64,000 nt of DNA from Marinobacter nanhaiticus D15-8W (lineage in GTDB: Bacteria > Pseudomonadota > Gammaproteobacteria > Pseudomonadales > Oleiphilaceae), in contig NZ_AP028878.1 of NCBI RefSeq assembly GCF_036511935.1, positions 4,712,001 to 4,776,000 of the forward strand, given 5' to 3'. The notes under the pieces were generated by a model that saw only the letters and a list, made by a program, of their open reading frames with translations, did no database searches and was not told the origin of the DNA. Positions within the stretch are counted from its first letter, which is position 1, and each line of letters starts with the position of its first letter. The translations under genes were made by a program, and so were the position numbers. Below are positions 8,282 to 17,733 of this stretch, piece after piece.

Positions 8282-9340
8282 ATGAAAACCATACAGGGGC
8301 CAGGACTCTTCCTGGCACAGTACGTCAGCGATGAAGCGCCTTTCGATTCATTGCCGACCCTTGCCGAATGGGCCGCCAACCTGGGTTTCAAGGGCGTCCA
8401 GATTCCCACCTGGGACGAGCGCCTGTTCGACCTCAAGCAGGCCGCCGAGGACCTGGCGTACTGTCGATCGATCCAGGACACATTGGGCGAACACGGTCTG
8501 GTCATCACCGAACTTTCCACTCATCTGCAGGGCCAGCTGGTTGCCGTGCATCCGGTCTACGATTCCCTGTTCGACGGGTTTGCGCCGACCCACCTGCATG
8601 GTAACCCGGACGCCCGCCAGGCCTGGGCCGTGGACCAGGTCAAGCTGGCCGCCCAGGCGAGCAGGAATCTCGGGCTCAAGGCGGTTGCCACCTTCTCGGG
8701 CGCCTTGCTTTGGCCTTTCCTTTATCCCTGGCCACAGCGCCCGGCGGGGCTGGTTGAGGCTGGGTTCGAAGAACTGGCCAAACGCTGGCTGCCGATCCTC
8801 GATGTGTACGAGGAAGCCGGCATCGACCTCTGCTACGAGATCCACCCGGGTGAGGACCTGCACGACGGCGCCACCTTCGAGCGCTTCCTCAAGGCGACGA
8901 ACCATCATCCGCGTTGCTGCATCCTGTTCGATCCGTCTCACTTCCTGCTGCAGCAACTGGACTACCTGGCCTTCCTCGACCACTTCCGCGACCGCATCCG
9001 CATGTTCCACGTCAAGGACGCGGAATTTAACCCGACCGCCCTGCAGGGCGTTTACGGCGGTTACGAATCCTGGATCGAGCGCGCCGGCCGCTTCCGTTCC
9101 CTCGGCGACGGCCAGGTGGATTTCAAGGGCATCTTCTCCCGGCTGGCCCAGTACGACTTCGACGGCTGGGCGGTGATCGAGTGGGAGTGCGCGTTGAAGC
9201 ATCCCGAGCAGGGTGCGGCCGAAGGCGCCCGCTTCGTCGATGAGCACATTATCCGCGTCACCGACCGCGCCTTCGATGACTTCGCCGATGCTGGCGTCGA
9301 CGACGCCGGTAACCGTCGGCTGCTGGGTCTGAAAGGCTAA
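8282..9340 (+). CDS. Sugar isomerase/epimerase, AP-endonuclease-2 TIM barrel
   Basis: The 352-residue protein belongs to the xylose-isomerase-like TIM-barrel family that contains sugar epimerases, IolE-type dehydratases and inosose isomerases. Likely metal ligands are visible in order: Glu in YEIHPGED, Asp/His in FDPSHFLLQ, His in FHVKDAEF and Glu in VIEWEC. The start MKTIQGPG at 8282 has AAGG upstream; an in-frame ATG at 8252 would add ten residues. It is the first gene of the five-gene operon and is followed after 12 bases by the Gfo-type dehydrogenase. Isomerase-plus-dehydrogenase pairs commonly oxidise and rearrange sugars or their glycosides; the actual substrate is unknown. Confidence 0.85.
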   Translation: MKTIQGPGLFLAQYVSDEAPFDSLPTLAEWAANLGFKGVQIPTWDERLFDLKQAAEDLAYCRSIQDTLGEHGLVITELSTHLQGQLVAVHPVYDSLFDGFAPTHLHGNPDARQAWAVDQVKLAAQASRNLGLKAVATFSGALLWPFLYPWPQRPAGLVEAGFEELAKRWLPILDVYEEAGIDLCYEIHPGEDLHDGATFERFLKATNHHPRCCILFDPSHFLLQQLDYLAFLDHFRDRIRMFHVKDAEFNPTALQGVYGGYESWIERAGRFRSLGDGQVDFKGIFSRLAQYDFDGWAVIEWECALKHPEQGAAEGARFVDEHIIRVTDRAFDDFADAGVDDAGNRRLLGLKG

Positions 9341-9352
9341 AGGCGGGTGATC

Positions 9353-10519
9353 ATGACAAGCACAAACCGTATTCGGCTGGGGATGATTGGCGGTGGCCAG
9401 GGCGCCTTTATCGGCGGCGTACATCGCATGGCCGCCCGGCTCGACGATCGCTACGAACTGATCGCCGGCGTTTTCAGTGCCCGGCCGGACGTCAATCGCG
9501 CCTCGGCCAGTGAACTGAGAATCGATCCGTCACGCTGCTATGACGATGTTTCAGAACTGATTGCCGGCGAGTCGGGTCGCGATGATGGCGTGCAGGCGGT
9601 GGCGATCGTCACGCCCAATCACCTGCACTTCGACGCGGCAAAGGCCTGTCTCGAGGCCGGTCTGCATGTCATCTGCGAGAAGCCGATGACCCTCACCGCC
9701 GACGAAGCGGAGACCCTCGCCGGACTGGCGCAACAGAAACAGCGCCACCTCCTCCTGACGCATCCGTACGTCGGCTACCCGCTGGTGCAACAGGCCCGGG
9801 CCATGGTCAAACGCGGCGACCTAGGCCGATTGCGCATGGTCAACGTGGAATACGTGCAGGAATGGCTTGCGGAAGCGCCAGGACCGGACAACAAGCAGGC
9901 GGACTGGCGGCTCGACCCCAAGCGTGCCGGCGCAGCCGGCTGCCTGGGCGATATCGGCACCCACGCCTACCAGCTGTCGGCGTTTATTTCCGGGCTGACG
10001 TTGGATGCGGTCAGCGCGGACTTGAGCAGCATGGTCGAAGGCCGCCAGCTCGACGACAACGTCCATGCGATGCTGCGCTATACCTCCGGCGCCAAGGGAA
10101 TGCTATGGGTCAGCCAGTGCGCCCCCGGTTTCGAGAACGGCTTGCGGATTCGGGTGGTGGGTGGGCGTGCCTCGCTGGAATGGGCTCAGGAAAGTCCCAA
10201 CGAACTCTGGTTTGCCCCGCTCAACGCGCCACGCCAGCGCATCACCCGCCGCGACGACTGGCTGGGCGACGACATCAATCGCGGTGTACGTATTCCCGGC
10301 GGCCATCCCGAGGGCTATATCGAAGCCTTCGCCAACCTTTATCAGGCCCTGGCGGATCAGCTGAACGGTGCGCCTGCCGACTGGCTGCCGGACGCCAACA
10401 CCGGCGTCGACGGCCTGCATTTTATCAGTGCGGTCCTGCGCTCCAACCAGGCGGACGGGGCCTGGGCGACCCTGCCGCCACCGGTCGGCAAGGAGCGAAC
10501 ATCGGGGGACCAGCGATGA
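9353..10519 (+). CDS. Gfo/Idh/MocA-family sugar dehydrogenase
   Basis: This 388-residue NAD(P)-dependent oxidoreductase has the nucleotide-binding start RLGMIGGGQGAFIG and the signature CEKPMT, followed by the C-terminal substrate domain (GDIGTHAYQLSAFI). It is a longer subfamily than the interrupted paralogue at 945-1946. The start at 9353 (ATG, preceded by AAGGCGGG) is preferred to a GTG at 9347. Its stop overlaps the ATG of the transporter ATPase by four bases, so the two are translationally coupled. It presumably oxidises a sugar imported by the ABC transporter next door, giving a keto-sugar for the TIM-barrel isomerase; the order of reactions is inference. Confidence 0.9.
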   Translation: MTSTNRIRLGMIGGGQGAFIGGVHRMAARLDDRYELIAGVFSARPDVNRASASELRIDPSRCYDDVSELIAGESGRDDGVQAVAIVTPNHLHFDAAKACLEAGLHVICEKPMTLTADEAETLAGLAQQKQRHLLLTHPYVGYPLVQQARAMVKRGDLGRLRMVNVEYVQEWLAEAPGPDNKQADWRLDPKRAGAAGCLGDIGTHAYQLSAFISGLTLDAVSADLSSMVEGRQLDDNVHAMLRYTSGAKGMLWVSQCAPGFENGLRIRVVGGRASLEWAQESPNELWFAPLNAPRQRITRRDDWLGDDINRGVRIPGGHPEGYIEAFANLYQALADQLNGAPADWLPDANTGVDGLHFISAVLRSNQADGAWATLPPPVGKERTSGDQR

Positions 10520-12042
10520 CTGACCCGATTATCCGCACCCGGGACCTGTGCAAATCCTTCGGCGCGGTCAGCGTGCTCAGGAACATTACCCTGGACATCC
10601 AGCCCGGGGAGGTACTGGGCATCCTGGGCGAGAACGGCGCAGGCAAGTCCACCCTGCTCAAGCTCATCAGCGGCGTGTACACCCCTACCAGCGGGACTAT
10701 CGAGATCGGGGGCGAAACCTTCAATCAACTGGATCCGATACTGTCCCGGCACAAGGGCATCGCCATGATCCCTCAGGAATTCAACCTGGTGCCGACACTC
10801 AAGGTCTACGAAAACGTCTTCCTGGGTCAGGAACGGCGTCGCAGGGGCCTGCTGGACAAGAACGCCATGCGCGCCGAAACCGTCAAGGTGCTGGAGTCCC
10901 TCAAGGTTCGCCTCAATCCTAACGCCACCATCAGCGAGCTCAGCGTCGCCGAAAAGCAGATGGTGGAAGTGGCCCGCGTGCTGGTGAACGACGCCCGGGT
11001 GGTGATCCTGGACGAGCCCACCACCGTGCTCACTGACCGCGAAGTCACGGTGCTGTTCGATGTGGTTCGCGCCATGCAGGAACGCGGCGTCGCCGTCCTG
11101 TTCATCTCCCACAAGCTCAAGGAAGTGAAGAACCTCTGCCAGCACCTAATGATCCTGCGGGATGGCGAGCAGGTGGAGCTGTGCGACGTGGCCGACGTCA
11201 CCGAGGACGACATGGCCCGCAAGATGGTCGGGCGGGAACTGTCCCAGACCTTCCCGGAGAAACAGGACCATCCCACCTCCATCGCCCTGGAGCTGAAGAA
11301 CCTCAATATTCCCGGACTGGTTCACGACGTTAACCTGAAGCTACATCACGGCCAGGTCCTGGGTTTGTCAGGCCTTGTGGGTTCGGGCCGCACGGAAATC
11401 GCCGAGGCCTTGATGGGCCTGCGCCGCCATACCCGGGACAAGCTCGTCATCAACGGCCGCGAGCCGGATATTCGTTCACCCAACGATGCCCATGCGGCGG
11501 GCATGGCCTACCTGTCGGAGGATCGGCAGGGCAAGGGCCTGGTGATGAACTTCAGCCTCACCGAGAACATCACACTGCTGAGTCTGCGCAAGTACACCTC
11601 GGGCCTGATCAGCCGCTCCAGGGAACGCCGGCAGGCCCAGGATTTCCAGTCGAAACTGGCCATCAAGGCCGCCAGCCTGGAGACCCATGTCGGCCTGCTC
11701 AGTGGCGGTAACCAGCAGAAGGTTTACCTGGCCAAACTGCTGGATATCGACCCGGACATCCTGATCCTGGACGAGCCCACCCGCGGCATCGACGTCAACA
11801 CCAAGCGCGAGATCTATTTCCTGATCCGTGGCCTGGCCGAACAGGGCAAGGCAGTGATCGTGATCTCCTCGGAACTGGAGGAAATCATTGGCCTGTGCGA
11901 CCCGGTGCTGGTGGTGCGTGAAGGGCGTATCGCCGCGCGCCTGACCGGCGACCAGATCAACGAAGAAGACATCATGCTTTACGCCGCCGGTGCCCGGGAA
12001 ACCGTCGCCGGAACGACAGAACAACAAGGAATAACCCCATGA
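10516..12042 (+). CDS. Ribose-type sugar ABC transporter, ATP-binding protein
   Basis: The 508-residue protein carries two ABC domains, as in RbsA/XylG/MglA. The first has Walker A GENGAGKST, signature-like LSVAEKQMVEVARV and Walker B VVILDEPTT. The second has a degenerate P-loop GLVGSGRTEI, signature LSGGNQQKVYLAK and ILILDEPTRGID. One normal and one degenerate nucleotide site is typical of this CUT2 class. It overlaps the gene before and the gene after by four bases each. It powers import through the permease at 12039-13025 with the binding protein at 13130-14098. Confidence 0.95.
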   Translation: MTDPIIRTRDLCKSFGAVSVLRNITLDIQPGEVLGILGENGAGKSTLLKLISGVYTPTSGTIEIGGETFNQLDPILSRHKGIAMIPQEFNLVPTLKVYENVFLGQERRRRGLLDKNAMRAETVKVLESLKVRLNPNATISELSVAEKQMVEVARVLVNDARVVILDEPTTVLTDREVTVLFDVVRAMQERGVAVLFISHKLKEVKNLCQHLMILRDGEQVELCDVADVTEDDMARKMVGRELSQTFPEKQDHPTSIALELKNLNIPGLVHDVNLKLHHGQVLGLSGLVGSGRTEIAEALMGLRRHTRDKLVINGREPDIRSPNDAHAAGMAYLSEDRQGKGLVMNFSLTENITLLSLRKYTSGLISRSRERRQAQDFQSKLAIKAASLETHVGLLSGGNQQKVYLAKLLDIDPDILILDEPTRGIDVNTKREIYFLIRGLAEQGKAVIVISSELEEIIGLCDPVLVVREGRIAARLTGDQINEEDIMLYAAGARETVAGTTEQQGITP

Positions 12043-13025
12043 ACCAGGCCAGACTTGCCGGCGCCCGGCTCTCCGACCGCCTCCGTAACAGCGGGCTCGA
12101 TTTCAGCATCCTGGCGCCACTGGTTGCGCTGATCGTGTTGCTGGTGATTTCGTCCCTTGCGAGTGAGTACTTCCTCGACCTGCGCAACCTGACCAACATT
12201 ACCCGCCAGGTGTCCTACACCGGCATCATCGCCATCGGGGTCACCTTCGTGATTATCGCCGCCGGGATCGACCTGTCGGTGGGCTCCATGGTCGCCCTGG
12301 TGGGCGTGGTACTGATTTACACCGTCAACCAGTTCGCCGACCCGGTACAGGGGGTCATTATTGGCCTGGCCATGGCCGTGCTCGCCGGCGCGCTGTTCGG
12401 CCTGCTGAACGGCGCACTGGTGACCTGGGGCAAAATCACGCCGTTTATCGCAACGCTGGCCACGATGTCGATCTACCGCTCACTGGCGCTGTACTTCTCT
12501 GACGCAGGGGAGATGGTCTCAACCAACTCACTGTTCCCGGAAATCGGTGGCGGCTATGCGCTGGGACTGCCAATCCCGGTCTGGACCTTCCTCATCATCG
12601 CGGTGCTGGCCCATATCCTGCTGGCCCACACGCCCTTCGGGCGGCACCTGTGCGCCGTCGGCTCCAATGCCCAGGTGGCGCGCTATTCCGGTATCCGGGT
12701 GCAGCGCATCATCCTCATCACGTTCGTTATTGCAGGGGCCTGCGTGGGTATCTCATCGATCATGCTGGCATCGCGCCTGAACTCGATCAGCCCCAGCGAC
12801 GCGGGGGTGTTCTACGAACTCGATGCGATCGCGGCGGTGGTCATCGGCGGCACCGCGCTGTCCGGCGGCCGCGGCTCGATTTGGGGCACGGTGATGGGCG
12901 CGCTGATCCTGGGCGTGATCAACAACATGCTCAACATGCTGGGGATATCGCCCTACCTGCAAGGTCTGGTGAAAGGCGGCGTGATCCTGGTAGCGGTACT
13001 GATGCAGTACAAGCAAAACCACTAG
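12039..13025 (+). CDS. Ribose-type sugar ABC transporter, permease
   Basis: This 328-residue inner-membrane protein is built of about eight to ten hydrophobic segments and carries the CUT2 permease hallmarks GIDLSVGSMVALVGV and ATMSIYRSLAL, with AVVIGGTALSGGRGS near the C-terminus (the loop contacting the ATPase). Length equals the RbsC family. The start codon overlaps the stop of the ATPase gene. A homodimer is expected to form the channel for the sugar delivered by the periplasmic protein encoded downstream. Confidence 0.95.
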   Translation: MNQARLAGARLSDRLRNSGLDFSILAPLVALIVLLVISSLASEYFLDLRNLTNITRQVSYTGIIAIGVTFVIIAAGIDLSVGSMVALVGVVLIYTVNQFADPVQGVIIGLAMAVLAGALFGLLNGALVTWGKITPFIATLATMSIYRSLALYFSDAGEMVSTNSLFPEIGGGYALGLPIPVWTFLIIAVLAHILLAHTPFGRHLCAVGSNAQVARYSGIRVQRIILITFVIAGACVGISSIMLASRLNSISPSDAGVFYELDAIAAVVIGGTALSGGRGSIWGTVMGALILGVINNMLNMLGISPYLQGLVKGGVILVAVLMQYKQNH

Positions 13026-13129
13026 CGGGTAGTAAAACAAACGGCAACCGAAAACCGTGGCGAAAGCCATTTGATCGCCCCGACACATTGGTGTCGGTCT
13101 ACAACAACAAGACAGAAAGGATCTTCACT

Positions 13130-14098
13130 ATGGGACTCAAACGACTGATCAAGGGCACCCTGCTCGTCGGGGCACTGGTGTTGGCCCCGTTCGCTGCCAG
13201 CCAGGCGGATTACCGCATCGGTGTCAGCGTACCGGCCGCCGACCACGGCTGGACCGCCGGCCTGCTGTGGTGGGCCCAGAAGGCCGCCGACGACCTGCAC
13301 AAGAAGTACCCGGACACCGAGTTCTTCGTAGTGGCCGCCAACTCCGGCACCAAACAGGTGGCGGATGTGGAGGACCTGATGGTCAAGCAGATGGATGCGT
13401 TGGTGATCCTGCCCCATAACCCGGCCACGCTGCAGCAGGTGATCTCCGAGGCCTACGAGAACGGCATCTACACCGTGGTCGTCGACCGCGAACTGGAGTC
13501 CCCGGCGCAGGACGTCTTCATCGCCGGCGATAACGCGGGCATGGGTCGCGAGGCCGCCAAGTTCATGGCCGAACAGATGGATGAAAGCGGCAATGTAATC
13601 GTCATCGAAGGTATGCCGATCCCCATCAACAGCCAGCGGGTGAACGCTTTCAACGAGGTCATGGACCAGTATCCGGATATCAAGATCCTCGATTCCCAAC
13701 CGTCGGACTGGTCGCCGCAGAAAGCCCTGCGGGTGATGGAAAACCTGCTGCGCAAGCACCGTGACGTGGATGCGGTTTGGGCGGGCGACGATGATGTGCT
13801 CAAGGCTGTCATGCAGGCGATCGAGGAAGCCGGCCGGGACGATATCAAACTGGTTGTCGGCGGTGGCGGTTCCAAGGATGTGATCGGCATGATCAAGGAC
13901 GACCATGCGGTGGTGAAAGCCACGGTCACCTATCCGCCGAACATGGTGGCCTCCGCCATGGCACTGGCCAACACCGGCGTACGCGGCAAGAACCTGGGTG
14001 ACATGTACCACCACGTCCCGGCCCGCATCGTGCTGGATGCCGAGCTGATCACCGAAGAGAACGCCGACAACTTCTACGTGGAAGACGCGGCCTACTGA
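13130..14098 (+). CDS. Ribose-type sugar ABC transporter, periplasmic binding protein
   Basis: The 322-residue protein has a cleavable signal peptide (MGLKRLIKG then a hydrophobic core ending near SQA, about residue 25) and a type-I periplasmic binding fold (YRIGVSVPAADHGWTAGL, LVILPHNPATLQ, VVDRELESPAQDVFIAGDN, VWAGDDDVLKAVMQAIEEAG). AGAAAGG lies before the ATG. Unlike the preceding genes it is separated by 104 bases from the permease, which may let the binding protein be made in excess. A GC hairpin at 14107-14133 follows. The ligand is probably a sugar or polyol but cannot be specified. Confidence 0.93.
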   Translation: MGLKRLIKGTLLVGALVLAPFAASQADYRIGVSVPAADHGWTAGLLWWAQKAADDLHKKYPDTEFFVVAANSGTKQVADVEDLMVKQMDALVILPHNPATLQQVISEAYENGIYTVVVDRELESPAQDVFIAGDNAGMGREAAKFMAEQMDESGNVIVIEGMPIPINSQRVNAFNEVMDQYPDIKILDSQPSDWSPQKALRVMENLLRKHRDVDAVWAGDDDVLKAVMQAIEEAGRDDIKLVVGGGGSKDVIGMIKDDHAVVKATVTYPPNMVASAMALANTGVRGKNLGDMYHHVPARIVLDAELITEENADNFYVEDAAY

Positions 14099-14106
14099 GT
14101 CAGAAT

Positions 14107-14133
14107 GCAGCCCGGGCCCCGCTCCCGGGCTGC
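14107..14133 (+). terminator. Strong GC hairpin after the sugar operon
   Basis: GCAGCCCGGG at 14107-14116 pairs perfectly with CCCGGGCTGC at 14124-14133 around a 7-base loop, eight bases after the stop of the binding-protein gene. No run of T follows, so this may act as an mRNA-stabilising end or an inefficient terminator rather than a classical intrinsic terminator. Confidence 0.5.
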
Positions 14134-14242
14134 GCACCTGAAACTTCCGACATCAACACCTGCCTCAAACCCCTGTATATTCATTCCTTTATGCTGTCAG
14201 ACTGACCGCACGATACGCTTTGAAGTTAGCACAGGGAGCGCC

Positions 14243-16867
14243 ATGACACGGCGTCGCATTGGGTTCTGGCTTGTCCTCATATTGGTCGCCGTCGTCCTGG
14301 CCGCAGGCTTCTGGGCACGACAGGCCTGGTACGATTTCCTGCAGGCAAACCATATCCAGCAACTGGATTGGCAGGGCCTGGACCTGTCGTTGTCCTCGCT
14401 TTCCGTCGATACGTTTACTGTAAGGCAAGCCGGTAGCGCCCGGCAGATCCACGCCGAGGGCCGGCAGCTCCATTTGCAGTGGACCTGGAACGGGCTGGTC
14501 CCGCAGGTGACCGCAATGGCATTGGAGCAGTTGCAGCTTGATGTGCAGACCCAGGCCGCACCTGACACCACGACTGACTCCGCCGCCCCGACGTCGGTGA
14601 TCCCCAGGGAATCGCCGACGTGGCTACCACGCCAGCTCACGGTCGACCACTTCGAAATCACGTTGCCGTGCCTGACCGGCCGCTGTCCGCTAAAAGGCTC
14701 GATGACGGCTTCGCGGCAGGACAATCTATTGCCCGCCCAGGCTCAATTGATACTCCACCATCAGGAGCACCGCGTCCTGACCGATGTCGAGGTGAGCGGC
14801 GCCACCAACGAAAAACTAACCGTCAACGGCAGTGTCTTGGTCGACGACCGCGAGACGCTATCGCTCAAGACGGACTTCGCACCCGGAGGCAACTCGGACG
14901 TAACCCGATGGAACGGGTCGATCGACGTTCCGCACCTGCCCCGGAACGAGTGGATTCTGGAATGGCTGCGGCAATGGCAGGCGCTCCCGGTGGAGGACCT
15001 TCCCCCAAGCCCGGACGACGGCGAGGTTAGCGCCCAATGGCAACTACAATGGCCGGTGGACTCGAATTTTCTGCAACAGGCTACCGGCTCCTTGTCGGCC
15101 GAGGCCCGACTACCACAGCCCTGGCCGTTGCCTGGTGTGGGCACGTTGCAAGGTCAGCTCGGACTCGAACTCAGTGCAGAAGCGGGAAAATGGCGAGCTC
15201 AAACCGCCCGGACGGATATGCAGCTCACCGAGCCGGCAAACTGGATCTACAGCGTACCGGAGCCACTTCGCCCCAAGCGTCTAGCCTTGCAAATCCAGCC
15301 GGCGGAATCGTTAGCCAATACCGGGCGCCCCCTGCTGCCACTGGCCCTCAAGGCGCAGATCCGCGGCAATGCCAGCATGGATATCGACGGCCATCTGGCA
15401 CTGGCGACCGAAGCGCCCTGGCTGGCCCGACTGGGGAAGACACGAATACGCGGAAGCCTGCCGCGCTATACCGTTGCTGACTGGGGTCTCGAACAACCCG
15501 CTTTCGATATCACCGCGACGGGGCAAGTGGATCCCCAGTCACTCGACCTCAAACTGGCCCAGGGCTCCGTTTTGCGGATCGGACAGATCGATGCACCAGA
15601 CTCAGCTACACCGCTGTCGATGTCTGCGCTTCAGGCCAATCTCGCCAACATACCGTTGCAAGCAACCTACGATCTCCAAGAGGCCCGCCTCGATAGCCTG
15701 TGGTTCCGAGGTCCTGTGGAATTGAAAGCGCAGCGCCTGGAGCACCCGCAACTCAAACCCCAAGCCTTCGGCTTTGACGGCGACATCGCTGTCGATCTGA
15801 AACGTTTGGCACTCAACGGCCGCATCGAAAGTGACGCCGGCGCAAATGCCGACGTCACACTACGCTATCCGTTCGGCGACACCCTGACGCTGGAGGCGGA
15901 TGCGCGCATCGATGGCAAACAGGCCGGCAGCGCTTGGGCAGAAACGCTCACCACCTGGCCGAAAACCCTGTCGGTCGACGACGGGGCTATCGAAGCTTCA
16001 GCAAGACTTAGCTTACCCGATGGGGGCCCGATGGCGTTGGATACCACACTGGATGCCGACGCGCTCGGCGTGACCTTCAACCGTATGGCGCTGACGGGTA
16101 TCGACGGCGAGGTCGTGTTGAATATCGACCAAAACCAGCTCAGGGCACATACCGTCGATCTTCGCGTTGCCCAGCTCAACCCCGGCATTCCTATCGGGCC
16201 GGTTACCGCGGAAGCAAACTACGATGCACCGCTGGATCGCCCGGCAAGGGGCACACTGGCACTCGACACAGCGGAGGCGGAACTCCTCGGCGGCGAAGTG
16301 CACCTGACATCCCAGCGCTGGGACCTAGCGGATGTGCCAATCCGGGTTCCACTGCAGGTCCACCGCCTGCAGCTATCACGTCTGATGGAACTCTATCCGG
16401 CAGAGGATCTGTCCGGCACCGGCATACTCAATGGCGAGATTCCCGTCTGGATAGGTCCGGATGGCGTGCATATGGAAAAGGGCATCCTCGCCGCCGAGAA
16501 GCCCGGCGGCCGCCTGCGCTTACCCGGCGAACGCCTGGCCGGCCTCGCCCAGGATAACGCGGCGATGCAGATCGTCGTCGAGGCGGTGAAGAATTTTCAC
16601 TATTCGGTGCTAGACAGCACCATCGACTACGCCCGGGACGGCACGCTGAACCTGGACCTGCACATTGAGGGCAATAACCCCGACGTGCGCGATGGCCAGC
16701 CGATTGTGCTCAACGTCAACCTGGAGGAGGATATCCCCGCCCTGCTGACCAGCCTGCAACTGAGCGGCCGGGTGAACGATGTGGTCACCGAACGGGTCAA
16801 GAAGCTGATTGAGCAGCAACAGTCCGGCAACGCGCCCGACCTCGAAATCGAGCGCGGGATCGAGTAA
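14243..16867 (+). CDS. ydbH: YdbH-type AsmA-like intermembrane lipid-transport protein
   Basis: The 874-residue product is anchored by one N-terminal membrane helix (residues about 7-24, FWLVLILVAVVLAAGFW) and is otherwise a long, beta-rich periplasmic protein, as in the AsmA-like family (TamB, YhdP, YdbH) that moves phospholipids to the outer membrane. Length is close to the E. coli YdbH. Assignment rests mainly on the C-terminal DctA-YdbH-type region (LNLDLHIEGNNPDVRDGQPI) and on the two genes behind it, which are YnbE- and YdbL-like, exactly the E. coli order. The start has ACAGGGAGCGCC upstream. YnbE is known to form a bridge with YdbH in E. coli; the same is inferred here. Confidence 0.88.
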   Translation: MTRRRIGFWLVLILVAVVLAAGFWARQAWYDFLQANHIQQLDWQGLDLSLSSLSVDTFTVRQAGSARQIHAEGRQLHLQWTWNGLVPQVTAMALEQLQLDVQTQAAPDTTTDSAAPTSVIPRESPTWLPRQLTVDHFEITLPCLTGRCPLKGSMTASRQDNLLPAQAQLILHHQEHRVLTDVEVSGATNEKLTVNGSVLVDDRETLSLKTDFAPGGNSDVTRWNGSIDVPHLPRNEWILEWLRQWQALPVEDLPPSPDDGEVSAQWQLQWPVDSNFLQQATGSLSAEARLPQPWPLPGVGTLQGQLGLELSAEAGKWRAQTARTDMQLTEPANWIYSVPEPLRPKRLALQIQPAESLANTGRPLLPLALKAQIRGNASMDIDGHLALATEAPWLARLGKTRIRGSLPRYTVADWGLEQPAFDITATGQVDPQSLDLKLAQGSVLRIGQIDAPDSATPLSMSALQANLANIPLQATYDLQEARLDSLWFRGPVELKAQRLEHPQLKPQAFGFDGDIAVDLKRLALNGRIESDAGANADVTLRYPFGDTLTLEADARIDGKQAGSAWAETLTTWPKTLSVDDGAIEASARLSLPDGGPMALDTTLDADALGVTFNRMALTGIDGEVVLNIDQNQLRAHTVDLRVAQLNPGIPIGPVTAEANYDAPLDRPARGTLALDTAEAELLGGEVHLTSQRWDLADVPIRVPLQVHRLQLSRLMELYPAEDLSGTGILNGEIPVWIGPDGVHMEKGILAAEKPGGRLRLPGERLAGLAQDNAAMQIVVEAVKNFHYSVLDSTIDYARDGTLNLDLHIEGNNPDVRDGQPIVLNVNLEEDIPALLTSLQLSGRVNDVVTERVKKLIEQQQSGNAPDLEIERGIE

Positions 16868-16929
16868 AACGGACACAGCAATAACACGAGGCGGCCAATC
16901 ACGGCTGCCGCTGACAGGAGTGTAAGTTT

Positions 16930-17151
16930 ATGGCGAGTTCCTTACCGGGACGCTTTTCCATCGGGCGATGGCGGCTCTCACTGGCCGCGTTGCTGGTCGT
17001 GGTGTTCGGCACCGCCTGTACGCCTACCGTGCAGATGGCCGCGCCGAAAGAGCCCATCACGGTCAACCTGAACGTCAAGATCCAGCACGAGATCTACGTC
17101 AAGGTGGATAAGGACGTGGAAGCGTTGTTCGAAGAAGAAGGCCTGTTCTGA
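16930..17151 (+). CDS. ynbE: YnbE-type outer-membrane lipoprotein
   Basis: The 73-residue protein has a short charged N-terminus, a hydrophobic stretch and a candidate lipidated Cys in VFGTACTPT. The mature part, with AAPKEPITVNLNVKI and EIYVKVDKDVEAL, is very characteristic of YnbE. The lipobox has Gly rather than Leu at -3, which is unusual but tolerated. The N-terminus is longer than in E. coli. A clear CAGGAG precedes the ATG. It sits between ydbH and ydbL, and in E. coli its homologue multimerises into a beta-sheet bridge to YdbH. Confidence 0.9.
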   Translation: MASSLPGRFSIGRWRLSLAALLVVVFGTACTPTVQMAAPKEPITVNLNVKIQHEIYVKVDKDVEALFEEEGLF

Positions 17152-17173
17152 TCGTTATCCGGGAGACTATGAC

Positions 17174-17518
17174 ATGACTGTATTTGCACGACTCAGCGCC
17201 CTGCTACTGGCCCTCTGCCTCAGCCTGCCTGCGCTGGCCATGAGCCTGGACCAGGCCAAGAGCCAACTCGATACCGCCAAGAGCCAGGGTCTTGTGGGTG
17301 AGACCGCAACGGGCTACCTCGGCGTGGTAAAGAACCAGGGCCAGGCCCAGGAAATCGTCGACGCCATCAACGAAGCGCGCCGGGACGAATATGCCCGTAT
17401 CGCCGATAAACATGGTATCGCCGTGACCAAGGTCGAATCCGTAGCCGGCAAGAAAGCGATCGATAAGACACCGGCAGGGCAGTATGTGAAGGTTGATGGG
17501 GAGTGGCGGAAGAAATAA
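17174..17518 (+). CDS. ydbL: YdbL-like periplasmic protein (DUF1318)
   Basis: The 114-residue product has a signal peptide (MTVFARLSALLLALCLSLPALA, cleavage after about residue 22) and a small helical domain with SLDQAKSQLDTAKSQGLVGET and IVDAINEARRDEYARIA, the DUF1318 pattern. It follows ynbE after 22 bases. In E. coli YdbL is proposed to act as a chaperone-like partner controlling YdbH-YnbE interaction; this is carried over by homology only. A weak hairpin around 17551-17578 followed by T-rich sequence may terminate the operon. Confidence 0.88.
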   Translation: MTVFARLSALLLALCLSLPALAMSLDQAKSQLDTAKSQGLVGETATGYLGVVKNQGQAQEIVDAINEARRDEYARIADKHGIAVTKVESVAGKKAIDKTPAGQYVKVDGEWRKK

Positions 17519-17733
17519 AGAGTACCGCCTCCTAATGGTTGTAACTGCTCCCCTGGCCGACCTCAACGCCGGTCAGGGCGCTTGGCTGCCTTTTCCCTTT
17601 TTCGCTTCCCTTTTCTATTTCCACGAAACCGCAAAATACTACTTTAGTGCCTGTTTTTTGGTGCGATGGTCGCATTCATTGCCTAGCGCTGATCGCGTGT
17701 AATAGGAAAGACACAATAACAAGAGGTATAGCC

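Noticed and set aside
17551..17590. Terminator after ydbL
   Set aside because: The stem is imperfect (one G-U pair) and the T-rich stretch begins more than ten bases later, so I mention it only in the ydbL entry.
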